64,000 nucleotides of DNA, taken from Plectrocnemia conspersa. Its lineage: Eukaryota; Arthropoda; Insecta; Trichoptera; Polycentropodidae. The position numbers and the translations under genes are program-made. Position 1 is the first letter of the stretch. The number at the start of each line of letters is the position of its first letter. Shown here piece by piece: positions 36,701 through 47,427 of the stretch. Below the pieces are notes generated by a model. The model saw only the letters and a program-made list of their open reading frames with translations, ran no database searches and had not been told where the DNA came from. Where the stretch lies: positions 248,001-312,000 of the forward strand of contig VTFK01000241.1 in NCBI GenBank assembly GCA_009617715.1. Direction: 5' to 3'.

Positions 36701-36744
36701 ATTCGCGGCTCGCCGAACGAGACGAAGCCAGCTCGGCCCTCTGA
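27761..36744 (+). CDS. ANKIB1: ANKIB1, ankyrin and RBR-type E3 ubiquitin ligase
   Basis: 21 coding exons: 27761-27929, 30077-30235, 30298-30464, 30532-30711, 30771-30999, 31055-31203, 31751-32065, 32137-32466, 32532-32672, 32739-32877, 32939-33072, 33131-33313, 33379-33492, 33557-33623, 33682-33807, 33874-33951, 34016-34275, 34348-34491, 34823-34874, 34937-35081, 35145-36744. The joined length (4881 nt) divides by three and gives 1626 aa. The N-terminus [11 protein letters not shown] could be myristoylated. Ankyrin-type repeats ([22 protein letters not shown]) lie in about the first 225 residues. RING1 (CGICCEE...[11 protein letters not shown]) is at about 352-400, then the IBR. RING2 has the catalytic cysteine in DGCNHMKC (about residue 560) and [14 protein letters not shown] ubiquitin-interacting motif ([13 protein letters not shown]) is near residue 905. 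RBR ligases pass ubiquitin through that RING2 cysteine. The last exon (533 codons) is a long charged, low-complexity tail, making this protein much longer than the vertebrate one (about 1090 aa). Confidence 0.93.
27930..30076. other. ANKIB1 intron 1
   Basis: AT-rich intron of 2.1 kb. It holds a hAT-like left terminus at 28770 (cagggcttcgaaccgg) and, near 28356, an end resembling the TTAA/CCTTTT class (taaccttttccatgctatgcg) in a small GC-rich patch. No coding sequence was recognised. Confidence 0.6.
28770..28830 (+). mobile_element. hAT-like left terminus (CAGGGCTTCGAACCGG)
   Basis: The start cagggcttcgaaccggaac followed by 'gagccgaaaaccgg' matches the inverted right end at 46440-46563 (…ggttcgatgccctg) that follows a hAT transposase relic. 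The partner end of this copy was not found. Confidence 0.55.
31485..31610. repeat. Dispersed repeat, copy B
   Basis: In the ANKIB1 intron before the RING1 exon. It shares atgcacatcgccaaaattt, 'ccattgtctggaatct' and 'aaagcgaagta' in order with 12972-13170. Family unknown. Confidence 0.6.
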
Positions 36745-36905
36745 ATATCCAGTATTATATTATAGTTAACGATGTAACATGTATGTTATCAACCGACTGA
36801 ACGCACGCAGTTTGTCGTACTATCGTTGTTTCGTTTCCGTTTTGAAATTGAACAAATTCTAATTACCAAAATTGTGTTCTAAACGTGCTTATTGCATATT
36901 GGAAA

Positions 36906-36911
36906 AATAAA
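36906..36911 (+). terminator. ANKIB1 poly(A) signal
   Basis: AATAAA 162 bp after the ANKIB1 stop codon. Confidence 0.65.
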
Positions 36912-37117
36912 ACTATTAAGAGATTAGTTATGTTTTTGTATTATTTACAAACTCAACCTTAATACATAGACTAGCAGTCGATACGAAATAATTAAAGGCA
37001 CATTTACATTATTGCCCGACGATAATAAATCAACAGCAAAACAATTATAAAAATGAAAAACGCATATATCATATCAATAATCAGGGTTAATTTTCTAGGA
37101 GTATAATTAATATCGTT
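36912..37117. other. Tail-to-tail gap between ANKIB1 and HGSNAT
   Basis: About 200 bp separate the ANKIB1 poly(A) signal from the HGSNAT stop codon. No AATAAA or ATTAAA is visible here for HGSNAT on the minus strand, so its 3' end may use a variant hexamer or overlap the ANKIB1 end. Confidence 0.5.
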
Positions 37118-40100
37118 CTACAGAGCTAATATTACGTTTTTCTTATGCAAAAACACCGAAATCGCTAGCCAGAGGATGACAGCCAGCGAGTTCATGGCAA
37201 GTATCTCCATGTGGGAGGGATAATCTAACTTCCATTCGAATGGAAAACGGCCTTCCATCAAACTATGGCCGATATATAACAACAGTGAATTTCTTCCGGC
37301 GTAATAAAACGGCCGACCCTCCCAAAGTGCATAAACGTCGATGATTGAATACAAGAAAGCCTGAAATATAAATATATTGTAGTGCGTTATCTTAAATGTA
37401 TAATAAAAAAAACTTACCAAAATTAAAAAGGCTAAACTGGATGCCGCCATACAGTAAGACAAGGACCAGAGGTTTTTATTGACAGGTATGGGACCGCCAT
37501 TAGCAGAAAAAGTACATAACCCTCCAGCCGACAAACCGAGAATCACTCCCCACACAAACCATCGCAATAAGCGTGCTCTAAAATATTGTCAAAAAATAAG
37601 AACACTAGGTGAATCAGCAAATTCCAGATGATTCAATACCTCGCATGCGAATATGCCAGAAGAATTCTAGCCGCTTGTAATCCAAACTGTACAACTAAAG
37701 CGCACGTCAACGTTCCCAAAAGTCCTTCCGGATCGAAAGGAGCCTTCGCCTGGTAAAGACTGCGGAAAGAGCCTCCTCTGTGCAAATGAGACTCGCCGAA
37801 CACCACTCTATAATAATAATAAAAATCAATCTGTAAAAAAACTAATTAAAAACTACACAAGTTTCGACGAGTACAAGTTTACCAAAAAAACAGTAAAACA
37901 CACAGAGCAAATTCTTTAACATCCGGCGGAGTCTTCGGGTATTGTACTACAAACTTAAAACTAATATAATAAAATAATTACATATCTACGTAGCCGGCAG
38001 CGCCTCCCGTGCAGTTTTCAGCGAAAGAATGATTGTGTAATCCTCCAGGACCCAAATAACCGCGCGGACAATTCGGGACCTTCAATAGAAAAGTAAGAGT
38101 TGTGTGGATCGTAATCAAGATCACGGTGGCGACCCATTGCCATGCTGTTGCACGTAAATCGCGAAAGATCGCTGTTCCTGCAAAATTAATTTCTTTTTAT
38201 GTATAATAATACAAAAAAAATAATAAAATAAAATAAAAATACGACATACCAGGTGAGTAATTATTAGATGCGTCAATAAAGATGCATTCCAGCGTTCCTA
38301 CAATTAAATAAGATAGTCCCAATCTCTGTAGTACGCCCGGTATTCTTAAATCTTCGATGGTGTAGCCTTTGGAACTCATAATTATCCCGAGCAAGATTAA
38401 TATTAATGAGCGTTTAACAATCTATAAATAATAGTATATAAATAAATGCGAATTCCACACGAAACTAAGACTGATAATTTAAAATGTTTCATTATATAAT
38501 ACATACCTGGAAAAAGGCAGTTCTTCTCTTCATGGCCGTCCTTAATCGAGTGTGGAGCGAAAGACACAGCGCGAAACCCATGAGCCAAGCGAACCACGGA
38601 AAGATTAAATCGGCAAAAGTTAGGCCATTCCAAGGGGTGTGTTTCAACATAGTGTATCCGCCTCCGCCGTAATTCACGAATATCATAGAAGCGATGACGA
38701 ATCCACGAAACACGTCGGCCGATCGAAGTCTTGTGCTGGTCCTTCGCATGATGGGCGAGGTGGGCGTGCCGACTAACAGATCGGCATCTTCGCCTCTGCA
38801 AGATAAAGTTAAAAATGTATCAAATTAAAAATCAATATTATTTTTTAAATGAAGTCAAAAAAAAATTTTAAGTGCGCTAAAAATTCATTGCATTCTTTAT
38901 TGTCCGGTTGCATATGGTGTGAATAATGACCGAGAGGCAAAGCAGTAGCTTAAAATGACCGCCACAACAAGCACTAAAGTGAAGAACTTATTCATATTTT
39001 GAGTAGTGGAAGAATAAAACCTTTTTGTAAAAATATGAAAGTTCAGTATGGTGATGTATGTCTGTGACTCCAGTATGTGTACGAGTAGACTAGAAAGTTG
39101 TGAAACTATTGGTGAGTTATGAGAGTCCATTGCAGCTGTAGAAGGCATCATGTAGGAAAATCGCTGAGTAACACAATAAACAAAAAAAAAATCCGCATAG
39201 AAAAAACTCCATATACAACCCCATAATAATAACCCCGAATAAAGAAACATAAATTTAAGTTTTTTTTATATTCTATTTATGTTTATGATATATTTTTTTA
39301 TGAATGTTTTGATTACATTTCTTTAACCACTTCCTGCTCAATGTGAGTAATTATTAGATGCGTCAATAAGATGAATTACAGTACTTTTTGATACTGCACA
39401 GTACTCAACCCTTTCCTGTAGAGCTATAAAAAAATTCTATCAAAATTTTCAAAGGAAATTTGTTATTTTTGAGATGAAAATTCACAAAATACAAATTTCC
39501 GATTAACTCGGGCATGACCGGGAAGGGGTTATTGTAAAATTAACTAGCTATATTTGCTTAATAAATTAAATTTTTATTTTTAATTGTTGGATATTGGATT
39601 TAGAACCACAATGGTGGCAAAACTTTTAGATCATAGTGCAATTAATTATATGTTTAATAAATTTAGTTTGGGAGTGCATATAAATGCACATGAATTTAAT
39701 GTACGTTCATGTTGATATTATAATTATGATCATACAGAAACTACCTACCTATTTGAACAAATATAAATATATGTACCTTCTGAAGACGCGGTTCCACATT
39801 TCCCACTGGACAACTCTCTTATAGGCTCCCTTGACGAGGTACCACAGGGTGGCGATGGAGAGTATGGTAACGACGGCGACCAGCAGAGGGAAGAGCGCCT
39901 CGTCCGGTTGTTCTATCACCGCTATCGGGGAGCACTCGCCTTTTGTGACGTTCATTCCATACCTGCCGTACTCTCCGAAGAAGTAGGTTTTGTTGCAAAT
40001 GGAGAGGCCGCTCTCATCTCGAACGCTCAGGCTCACCGGCCACACGGTTCGTATCAACGCGGAGTTGGTTCCGTCGACGGTGAGCACCCGCTCCAAGTCG

Positions 40101-40243
40101 CAGCCGTCGCATTTCGAATACTGCCTCCAAAGGGAGACACTCTCGTCGGCCGCGATCTCCAGGCACGCCTCGTCGTACACCAGGGTCTCGACGTTGCATT
40201 TCCGAGAGAAGAACTGCACATTTTTGAAGTCGGCGCGCCCCAT
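37118..40243 (-). CDS. HGSNAT: Heparan-alpha-glucosaminide N-acetyltransferase
   Basis: Seven minus-strand exons: 39777-40243, 38507-38795, 38250-38421, 37982-38177, 37640-37807, 37418-37577 and 37118-37360. Phases join perfectly (1695 nt, 564 aa). HGSNAT is a multi-pass lysosomal membrane enzyme that moves acetyl groups from cytosolic acetyl-CoA onto terminal glucosamine of heparan sulfate. Exon 1 encodes a lumenal domain with N-glycosylation sequons (NKT, NVT) and a first membrane helix. Exon 2 has LKHTPWNGLTFADLIFPWF, which includes the active-site His of the family. Further landmarks are LRIPGVLQRLGLSYL, GYLGPGGLHNHS...CTGGAAGYVD, FDPEGLLGTLT, PVNKNLWSLSYC and PFEWKLDYPSH. The start chosen is MGRADFKNVQFF (40243). 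An in-frame ATG at 40306 would add 21 residues. No classical signal peptide is seen at either start, so an unseen 5' exon is possible. Confidence 0.9.
39327..39528. mobile_element. TTAA MITE (CCACTTCC ends) in HGSNAT intron 1
   Basis: Left end ccacttcctgctca after TTAA (39323-39326); right end tgaccgggaagggg followed by ttat. The right two-thirds match 58998-59206, including 'attcacaaaatac' and 'aactcgggcatgaccggg'. Just inside the left end it carries a 27-bp copy of HGSNAT exon 3 sequence (39343-39369). Confidence 0.75.
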
Positions 40244-41252
40244 TTCGGTTATTGGCGGCTCATGACAAAGCGAGTCTCCAATGACAGTTCCAGTGTGGAC
40301 ATGCATAAAAAATATTTCACTGAGAGATAAATGTCTAGGGATGTACCGACGGAAAAAATCCTTTTCTTTGGTGAAAAAAATTGGGTAAATTTGGAGATAC
40401 AAACATTACAACTTTAGTTAAATGTAAATTATTTCAAATACTGTCAAAATCGAATGTGTTGGGCTTTGGATTAATTTTGTAAATTTTATTTCTATATATA
40501 ACATATTTATAATTGCACTGCTGTACTATTTAATTTACAATATTTTCATTTAAATTTGTATTTAGATTTTGACTTTTGAATTTGAATTTGTTTTATTATT
40601 TCTTACCCCCTTTATAAAAAAAAACAACTTGACATATAAATTCCCAAATTTCCTATCTTTCCTCCGAAGTTCAAAATTCCAAATTTTGCCCATCGAATAT
40701 AATGGTTAGAGGACCTATTGATAATTAAATGATCAAAAAGAATGCTTTATAATTTATTTTATTCGTACCATTTCCCACTTATTTATAGTTTGTTTTCAAC
40801 CATGGACTTAAAGACTTTTTATAACAATATTACGACTTACAAAGTGAGAATCGAATTGTACAAAAATATAATTTTAGACGCGAATCCCTAATGGATTATC
40901 AAAGTAAAACGCATTCATTATAACAATGCAAAGTATTTTTGAAGACAAAAATATAATTTCCACTTCATCTTAAACGTAATTCTCAGTTCTTTAGCGGAAA
41001 TCTGCAGCCAGTTAATTATCACCTAGATAATGACAAAATTCCGTTTGCAATAAATATCTAAAACATGGCACTTAACGATGCTAATAGATAAATGGTTGTC
41101 AGCATTTCATTTCCATAACTCATCGATATACAACAAAAAGTTGGAGTTTCTAATTGCAATTGTCATTTCGGGTTTTTTCGGGGAGAGAGCAAATATTGGC
41201 CAGTCAGATTTTTTTTTTTTAAATATTTAGTTAAGATTCATGTTGTTTTAGC

Positions 41253-41350
41253 GTGATTGTGCCGATACGATTTTATTGCTTTTGACTTTTGAATTATGAT
41301 AATTGTTTTTGCGCTCTCCTATTGACCAAAATTCAATTTGAAAATACTTT
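41253..41350. mobile_element. Half copy of the foldback MITE family
   Basis: It matches the right arm of the 57116-57370 element: gtgccgatacgattttattg, 'cttttgac', 'gataattgtttttgcgc', 'tcctattg', 'caaaattc' and a 'atacttt' end. Confidence 0.6.
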
Positions 41351-41506
41351 AATCAGCCCTTTTGTATTTATTTAAATTAAATTGAGATCATTGCAACCTA
41401 ACAGGTTACCCCAATGCGTCACGATGGTCGAAAACAATAATTGTATTATTTCACCACACAACAAAAATATATAATTAAAATAATACATGTAAAGAAGCTA
41501 AGAAAA

Positions 41507-41704
41507 AAATCATAAAATATCAAAATTAAATGATACGAACCGGACCAGCTCCTCGTAGCTGACATTAAACAGATCAATGTACAATGCCAGCGTATTAAGG
41601 AGCCGGTTGGCGACAGCCATAGGCAAGTCGACAAGTACGGACGTCCTAGCCCCAACGCGATTGTGATTCTCGAAGATGTTCTGGAACCCAAAACTGGAAT
41701 TCAT
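41507..41704 (-). other. Unassigned exon-like open frame
   Basis: The minus strand is open from ATG 41704: it reads MNSSFGFQNIFENHNRVGAR and continues ANRLLNTLALYIDLFNVSYE. The in-frame word ELVRF is followed by a possible donor (gtatca). It is more GC-rich than its surroundings, as exons here are. The opposite strand is also open over the same bases (41523-41697), so the coding strand is not certain. It could be a 5' exon of a minus gene (HGSNAT is next downstream) or an isolated relic. Family not recognised. Confidence 0.25.
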
Positions 41705-41738
41705 CGATGACAGCTAGATTGTCGATACACTATTTAGT

Positions 41739-41741
41739 AGT

Positions 41742-41774
<33 letters not shown>

Positions 41775-42042
41775 CAGTAGTAGTAGTAGTAGTAGCAGTA
41801 GTAGCAGTAGTAGCAGTAGTAGCAGTAGTAGCAGTAGTAGCAGTAGTAGCAGTAGTAGCAGTAGTAGCAGTAGTAGCAGTAGCAGCAGTAGCAGCAGTAG
41901 CAGCAGTAGCATCAGTAGCAGCAGTAGCAGCAGCAGCAGCAGCAGTAGCAGCAGTAGTAGCAGTAGTAGCAGTAGTAGCAGTAGTAGCAGTAGCAGTAGT
42001 AGCAGTAGTAGCAGTAGTAGCAGTAGTAGCAGTAGTAGCAGT

Positions 42043-42080
<38 letters not shown>

Positions 42081-42434
42081 CAGCAGCAGCAGTAGCAGCA
42101 GCAGCAATAGCAGCAGTAGCAGTAGCAGCAGTAGCAGTAGTAGTAGCAGTAGTAGCAGTAGCAGTAGCAGTAGTAGCAGTAGCAGTAGTAGCAGTAGTAG
42201 TAGTAGCAGTAGTAGTAGTAGTGGTAGTAGTGGTAGTAGTGGTAGTAGTGGTAGTAGTGGTAGTAGTAGTAGTAGTAGTAGTAGTGGTATTAGTGGTATT
42301 AGTGGTAGTAGTGGTATTAGTGGTAGTAGTGGTAGTAGTGGTAGTAGTGGTAGTAGTGGTAGTAGTGGTAGTAGTGGTAGTAGTGGTAGTAGTGGTAGTA
42401 GTGGTAGTAGTGGTAGTAGTGGTAGTAGTGGTAG
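41739..42434. repeat. ~700-bp imperfect AGT/AGC/GGT trinucleotide array
   Basis: An almost uninterrupted run of NGY triplets (agt, agc, then ggt). The first part is pure agt, followed by agt-agc mixtures with a 9-base higher-order period, then agc-rich tracts (about 41930-42120), then a clean ggt-agt-agt 9-mer array (from about 42220). Long open frames through it are low-complexity artefacts, not genes. Confidence 0.95.
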
Positions 42435-45199
42435 CATCAACACACATTATCGTTCTTTGTTAAAAATTTTAACAATCAGTCAAAATATAATCACCATTTA
42501 ATTTAAAAGCAGACCTTTTAATAATTATTGTATATTACTGACTGTATTAAACAGGCCTTAAAGCCATACTTTTACAAAAAATAAAGTTTAAAGTAAAATC
42601 TATCAATTTACTTTAATCTTTTCCTTGTTATAAAATACATTGCTAGTATATTTATTTAGATAAAATCATTCTGACAAAATACGGTTTTAAAAATATTTTA
42701 ACTGATATAAAAAAATTAGCCATATAAACTAAACTATTTTTGTAACATGCTTTAAATCTAATATAAATTCATAAAAAAAGAATTCAATTAATGTCTACCA
42801 TATATACATACGTTAATATTGCAGGATCTAATGAGCTTGAAATCAAATTTAGTGCATAAACTAATGTAGAAATCATACAAAATTATGTTTCAGAAAAATG
42901 TATACAAAGTTAGTCTATTCTCTATTGTATTACATACATACGAGCAGCACCTGTCAAAATTTAGTTCAACCATTTCAAATACACACTGTTTACTTCTTCG
43001 ATATCATTGATAACATTCTTTACTGAATGATGTTAAATTACTCTGCAAATGGAACGACAAGAATTTTTCGTTAGCGATTTCGTAGAAAATGTGAAAGAAC
43101 TGTCTACCTGGAATAATCATCAGTATCATAAAAGCGCATGTAATGCTTTTTTTGCATTCTTTAAGAAATACGTAGTAGTAAATTATTTTTAGGAAAAGAT
43201 TATGTACGCATAGAGCAATTTTAAAAGCTTATGTACAAATTGTCTTTAGAATTATTCATGACAGCTGACCTTAGTCTCGGCGTAAATAATAGAAATGTAT
43301 TTTCTCTTGAATATGATCATAAATAATGCGCATAAAAAGTTAGTCGAACTCAATGGATTACACATAATAGCCTAACTGTGTCATTCCTTATCATCGAACA
43401 CTTCCTCTTTTCATCTCGAGGATAAACTCGAAATCCGGTATGCCCTCGCCTATAAACCTACATTTATATTTATTTACACAACTCGACCTATTCGAACCCT
43501 CGTCATATAAAACGCATCGATAACGACTTAATCATAAAATTGTACAATGTACTAAGTTGTTCTTTGAATGTCCGAATAACAATGCACTCACATAGTGTAT
43601 GTATGTACAATACATACAATGTTACGTCAAAATACACTAATGTATGGTATGGTATATACAGTAAGTATCAGACAGTGTAAATATAATAGCTTAGATAAGT
43701 ATAATACATGTATAATATTTAATAAAATTAATTGCGGTTTTAATTTTTTTTATTTTATCTGATTTATTGTTAATTCTGCTGCAAATTAGACTATTGAATT
43801 TCAGATAGAAAATAAGCTAATAAATGCATTAAAACGGGTGGTATATGCAGTAGAAACTGATTGTAAATTAAATAATTTTATTGGAGTGTTTACTATTAAG
43901 GATCGTATGGTACTATAGTGCTAATATCGAGAGCCTTGAAGATGAATAAGGTCGTGGACGTCCATCTCCAGTCAATTACGATTAATTGTGCGCGTTTGTT
44001 TAGCTACTATTCATTTCCTTTTTATAACACAGAATAATACGTGTATGGACCTGTATTTATTACTTAAACTGTAATATGTCAGCGCAAAATTTGCTGAATC
44101 TTTGTTCAGTTCTTTAGGATGCTAAATATAATATTTTCCATATTTAATGCTTTAAATATGAAAAAGTATTTAAATATGTTGATGAAACATTATTCAAATT
44201 TAACACTTGAAAGTCTCAATAAGGCAATTAATGAAAACATAATTAAAACTATAAGAACATATCGCCTTAATCTGAATATCATATTCGACATTCTAACTGA
44301 TTTGAACAAAAAAATATATATGTATATTCGATAATTATATGACTTACTTTCAAAGATAGATAAATCGTGTAGCATTTTCAAGAAGCAATACAAATTTTAT
44401 CATCCCTCAAATAGTAAAACATATCCCTTCCGTTAAGATATGTTCTATTATAAGTAGAAATGTGGTTTGACCTGTTTATTTTGTTGATGGAACAATGAAT
44501 CTAAACCAGTATATAACTTTAACAGGAATGTTTTGTGAATGACACATTTTTATTCAACTGGGGCTACAAGATCTTCACGTCCATGCAAAATGGAGCACCA
44601 TGGCATACTATAATACTAAATCAAAATATATATCGAAACCATGAGACAAATTCTTTATTTCTCTCACAAAATTCTTTCAAGTAATACTGAGAAATGACTC
44701 CCTCAAGTCGCGTTGACCACGTTTCTTCAAGATACTGGTAGTATAGGGAATATTCACAATCCGGAAATTGTGGAAGAACTTCGTTTTTGCGTGCCACTTA
44801 ATTACCGGCGCTTTTTTAAAGTCCCACATGCAAGAACAGGATTATTGGACCATTCACTAATAAGTACAGTTATTTAACTTTTTAACCATCTGTATTTTTT
44901 GTCCTCATCCAGGTAGTAGGAGCTGATGAACGTAACTACTTTTGCGAAAACACATTTTTAAAGATGAAGTACATAAAATGACAATTTTAGGTCAACATTA
45001 TCATTTTCAATAAATTTTGACGATAGGAAGTGACAAACTTCGAACCCCAGTTTGTTGAAATGTTATCTCAAAAAAAGCAATTGCCTTATTTGCAATATAT
45101 GTCTAAAATTCGTAATATATACGATTAGATAAAATATCCAAATATAAACTAAAATTGTAAGTTTTAGACCAAATTACGTTTTTTAAGCTCACTTAAATT

Positions 45200-45285
45200 T
45201 TGCTTACTAGCCCGCTATAAAAATATTAAAAATATTTCTGACCCTTTTACAAAAAAAGTCTGAGACCCCTGCTCGCAGCTGAAAA
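45200..45285. mobile_element. hAT-like right terminus
   Basis: Read on the minus strand the end begins caggggtctcagactttttt, the common CAGGGGTCTC-x-ACTTTTT form of non-autonomous hAT ends. It ends near 45271 on the plus strand. The partner end was not located. Confidence 0.45.
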
Positions 45286-45324
45286 TCAACACCACCCTTT
45301 AGCAACTTCTTATATATAAAAATT

Positions 45325-45410
45325 GGGAGCGTGCTAAATGGAAGTGTGCTAAGTGGGTGCGTGCTAAGTGGGAGCGCTCTAAATGGTATCGTGCTAAGTG
45401 GGAGCGTGTA
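45325..45410. repeat. 15-bp minisatellite
   Basis: About six units of gtgctaagtgggagc and close variants run in tandem. On the minus strand this reads as pentapeptide repeats (STLPL-like), but no gene context supports translation. Confidence 0.85.
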
Positions 45411-46021
45411 CTCGGGGATTATAAAATACTTATACATTTTTTGTAATACGTGCATACAAATCAGAAGCGTATGCTGAGATATCCCCTTTTTGGCTCGCAC
45501 GCACATAAAGGGACGGGTGCGAGTGATAAATGAGAGAATGCTCTTATCCTAAGGTGACAAGACTTACGGGACATGTCATTTTGTCTATTCCGATTAAGGT
45601 CGTATGGACAGTTAAATGTCCGGGCTTGATATTAAGAAATATATATTCATAATATATTTGAGAAAATTTAATTACAATATATATTAAAATAATCAATCAG
45701 GATAGTAGTATTTCGAAAAATAAAAAGAAAATGTATTTTGATAAAGTTACAGATTGCTATGAAACTTGCTTAGCATATTTGAGAAACAGGAACTTTAAAC
45801 AAATATAACATTTTAGTTGGATGTTACTGGGAAAACCATAAAACTGATGAGTATATATCTGATTTAGGAATAAAAATAAATGTAAAGTAAAATGTTAATG
45901 TGAGTCATATAGATTTCCTATTTCTACAAATGTGTGCATTGAATTCATATTGAATAACTTTAATCATGTACAAATATTAGACAGAAAAAAGCACATTTTA
46001 TAATTTTGAGAGGAAAATAAA

Positions 46022-46201
46022 AATACATATCCTCATTTATACAAAAATGCAATGGAGGCTTTAGGAGCTTCAGCAACACAAGTTAGTGTTAATGGGGTTT
46101 TCTCTGGCTTAAAGTTTATTTTGCGATGCAATCGAAATATTTTAAATGAAAATACATTGGAAGATACATCAATAATTAGAGGAAGCTTTAATATTTTTTA
46201 G
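46022..46201 (+). pseudogene. hAT transposase C-terminal dimerisation relic
   Basis: The + strand reads NTYPHLYKNAMEALGASATQ then VSVNGVFSGLKFILRCNRN and ends at TAG 46201. This follows the C-terminal hAT dimerisation pattern (YP-L-x-A-L-x-x-A-T-x-V-S-V-E-R-F-S). Upstream sequence is too degraded to read. About 360 bp downstream the element's right end finishes ggttcgatgccctg (46563). Confidence 0.65.
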
Positions 46202-46439
46202 CTAAAAATAAATATACCTAAAATTCCTATATGCTTCAACTGTGAATATACGATTTTGCTTTGTTTACATGCTTAGTTAAATAAATTATATTGTTATCAT
46301 ATATTATATACATTTAATAAATATTAGTTATTATTAGTTATATTAGATTATTGTATTAATTAATATACTTTGAAGAAATAAAACGTTTTAAAATATGGTA
46401 GATACATATTTTTTAATACAAATAAAAACATTTAAAAAA

Positions 46440-46563
46440 ATCACTCGGAGCTGAACTGAAAACCGTAAAAACCGATATTTATTCCGGAACCAAAACCGGA
46501 ACCGAACCGATATATATTTTTTAATTGAACCCGAACGAGAAAAAATAACGGTTCGATGCCCTG
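46440..46563. mobile_element. Right terminus of the hAT element
   Basis: Read on the minus strand it begins cagggcatcgaaccgttatt and is rich in GAACCG/GGTTC words. It lies in the expected place downstream of the transposase relic at 46022-46201. It is related to the left terminus at 28770. Confidence 0.6.
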
Positions 46564-47344
46564 ATTTTTATCCACAGAATAGAGAATACATAGAACAGCC
46601 GTTGCGTACAAATAAATACGCATATAAAAATTGCAGCACCAATTTGACTTGGGCGTCGAAAGCCTGAACTAGTATCCACCGTATCATATACGTTTTTTTT
46701 TTTTGAAAGAAAATATTTTAAATAAGAGTTTTGTCATTATTATAATTATTTTCAAATAAAAATAAACAAAAGTAACTTACATAATATATAATATTAAATT
46801 CCGAAAACAAAATAAAATTATATTTTATTGTGGATTTATTCACACGCGCTCGTTTCCGATGCACCACCGTACTTCGTTTGAGAGCATCAATTAGGTTTGT
46901 TTAATTAAAATAAAAGAATAAAATACAATTTAAAATTTCTGGCATACATCCTTAAATTGAATATCTTAATAAATTTAGAATATACCGTCTAAATACTGAC
47001 AAACCTCACCAATTGCAAAAATTCTTTACTGAGATATACCAATTTAAAAAAAGATTTTGTTATCTATGTAACTGTTATTCAAAAACAAGCTGCTTGTATG
47101 TAGTAGACAAAGGCTATTGTCTGACAACAATTATATTTTTTTGTAAGTGTCAATTTTATAACAGCTGTAGTTAATGATATTTGTCAGTATAGATACGATT
47201 TATACACTACACACATGTAAATATCTAACATACAATAATTATCTTTTCAAAATTATTGACCTTTAAAATTGATTAGTTTATTATAATAATTACAATTACT
47301 TTCGATTTTTATAAAATGAATTCTAACATCTAATTATTTTTCAG

Positions 47345-47427
47345 AAATCACTTTATTAAATTGCTTTCCATTGGAAATTGCTCAAACATATGGTCATTTA
47401 GATCTTGAGAAATACCTATGCCCATGA
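47345..47427 (+). CDS. Possible terminal exon with ankyrin-like end
   Basis: After a good acceptor (aattatttttcag) the frame reads ITLLNCFPLEIAQTYGHLDL then EKYLCP and stops (TGA 47425-47427). The spacing P-L-E-I-A-x-x-Y-G-H-x-D-L-x-x-Y-L is typical of the last helix pair of an ankyrin repeat. No upstream exon was found between 43 and 47 kb, so this may be the end of a gene with unseen small exons, or a broken relic. Confidence 0.3.

Noticed and set aside
41707..42501. Long open frames of poly-serine, poly-leucine, poly-threonine/alanine and poly-valine
   Set aside because: They are all translations of the triplet array on different frames and strands; no gene context.
43049..43192. 47-codon frame starting MERQEFFVSDFVENV
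   Set aside because: Reasonable amino-acid mix and a possible donor inside, but no partner exon or family match.
44119..44334. 71-codon open frame after an acceptor-like site
   Set aside because: Composition is as AT-rich as the flanks, low complexity, and no family recognised.
44520..44900. Mariner-like word 'MQNGAPWHT'
   Set aside because: A single motif without the surrounding transposase blocks; too weak.
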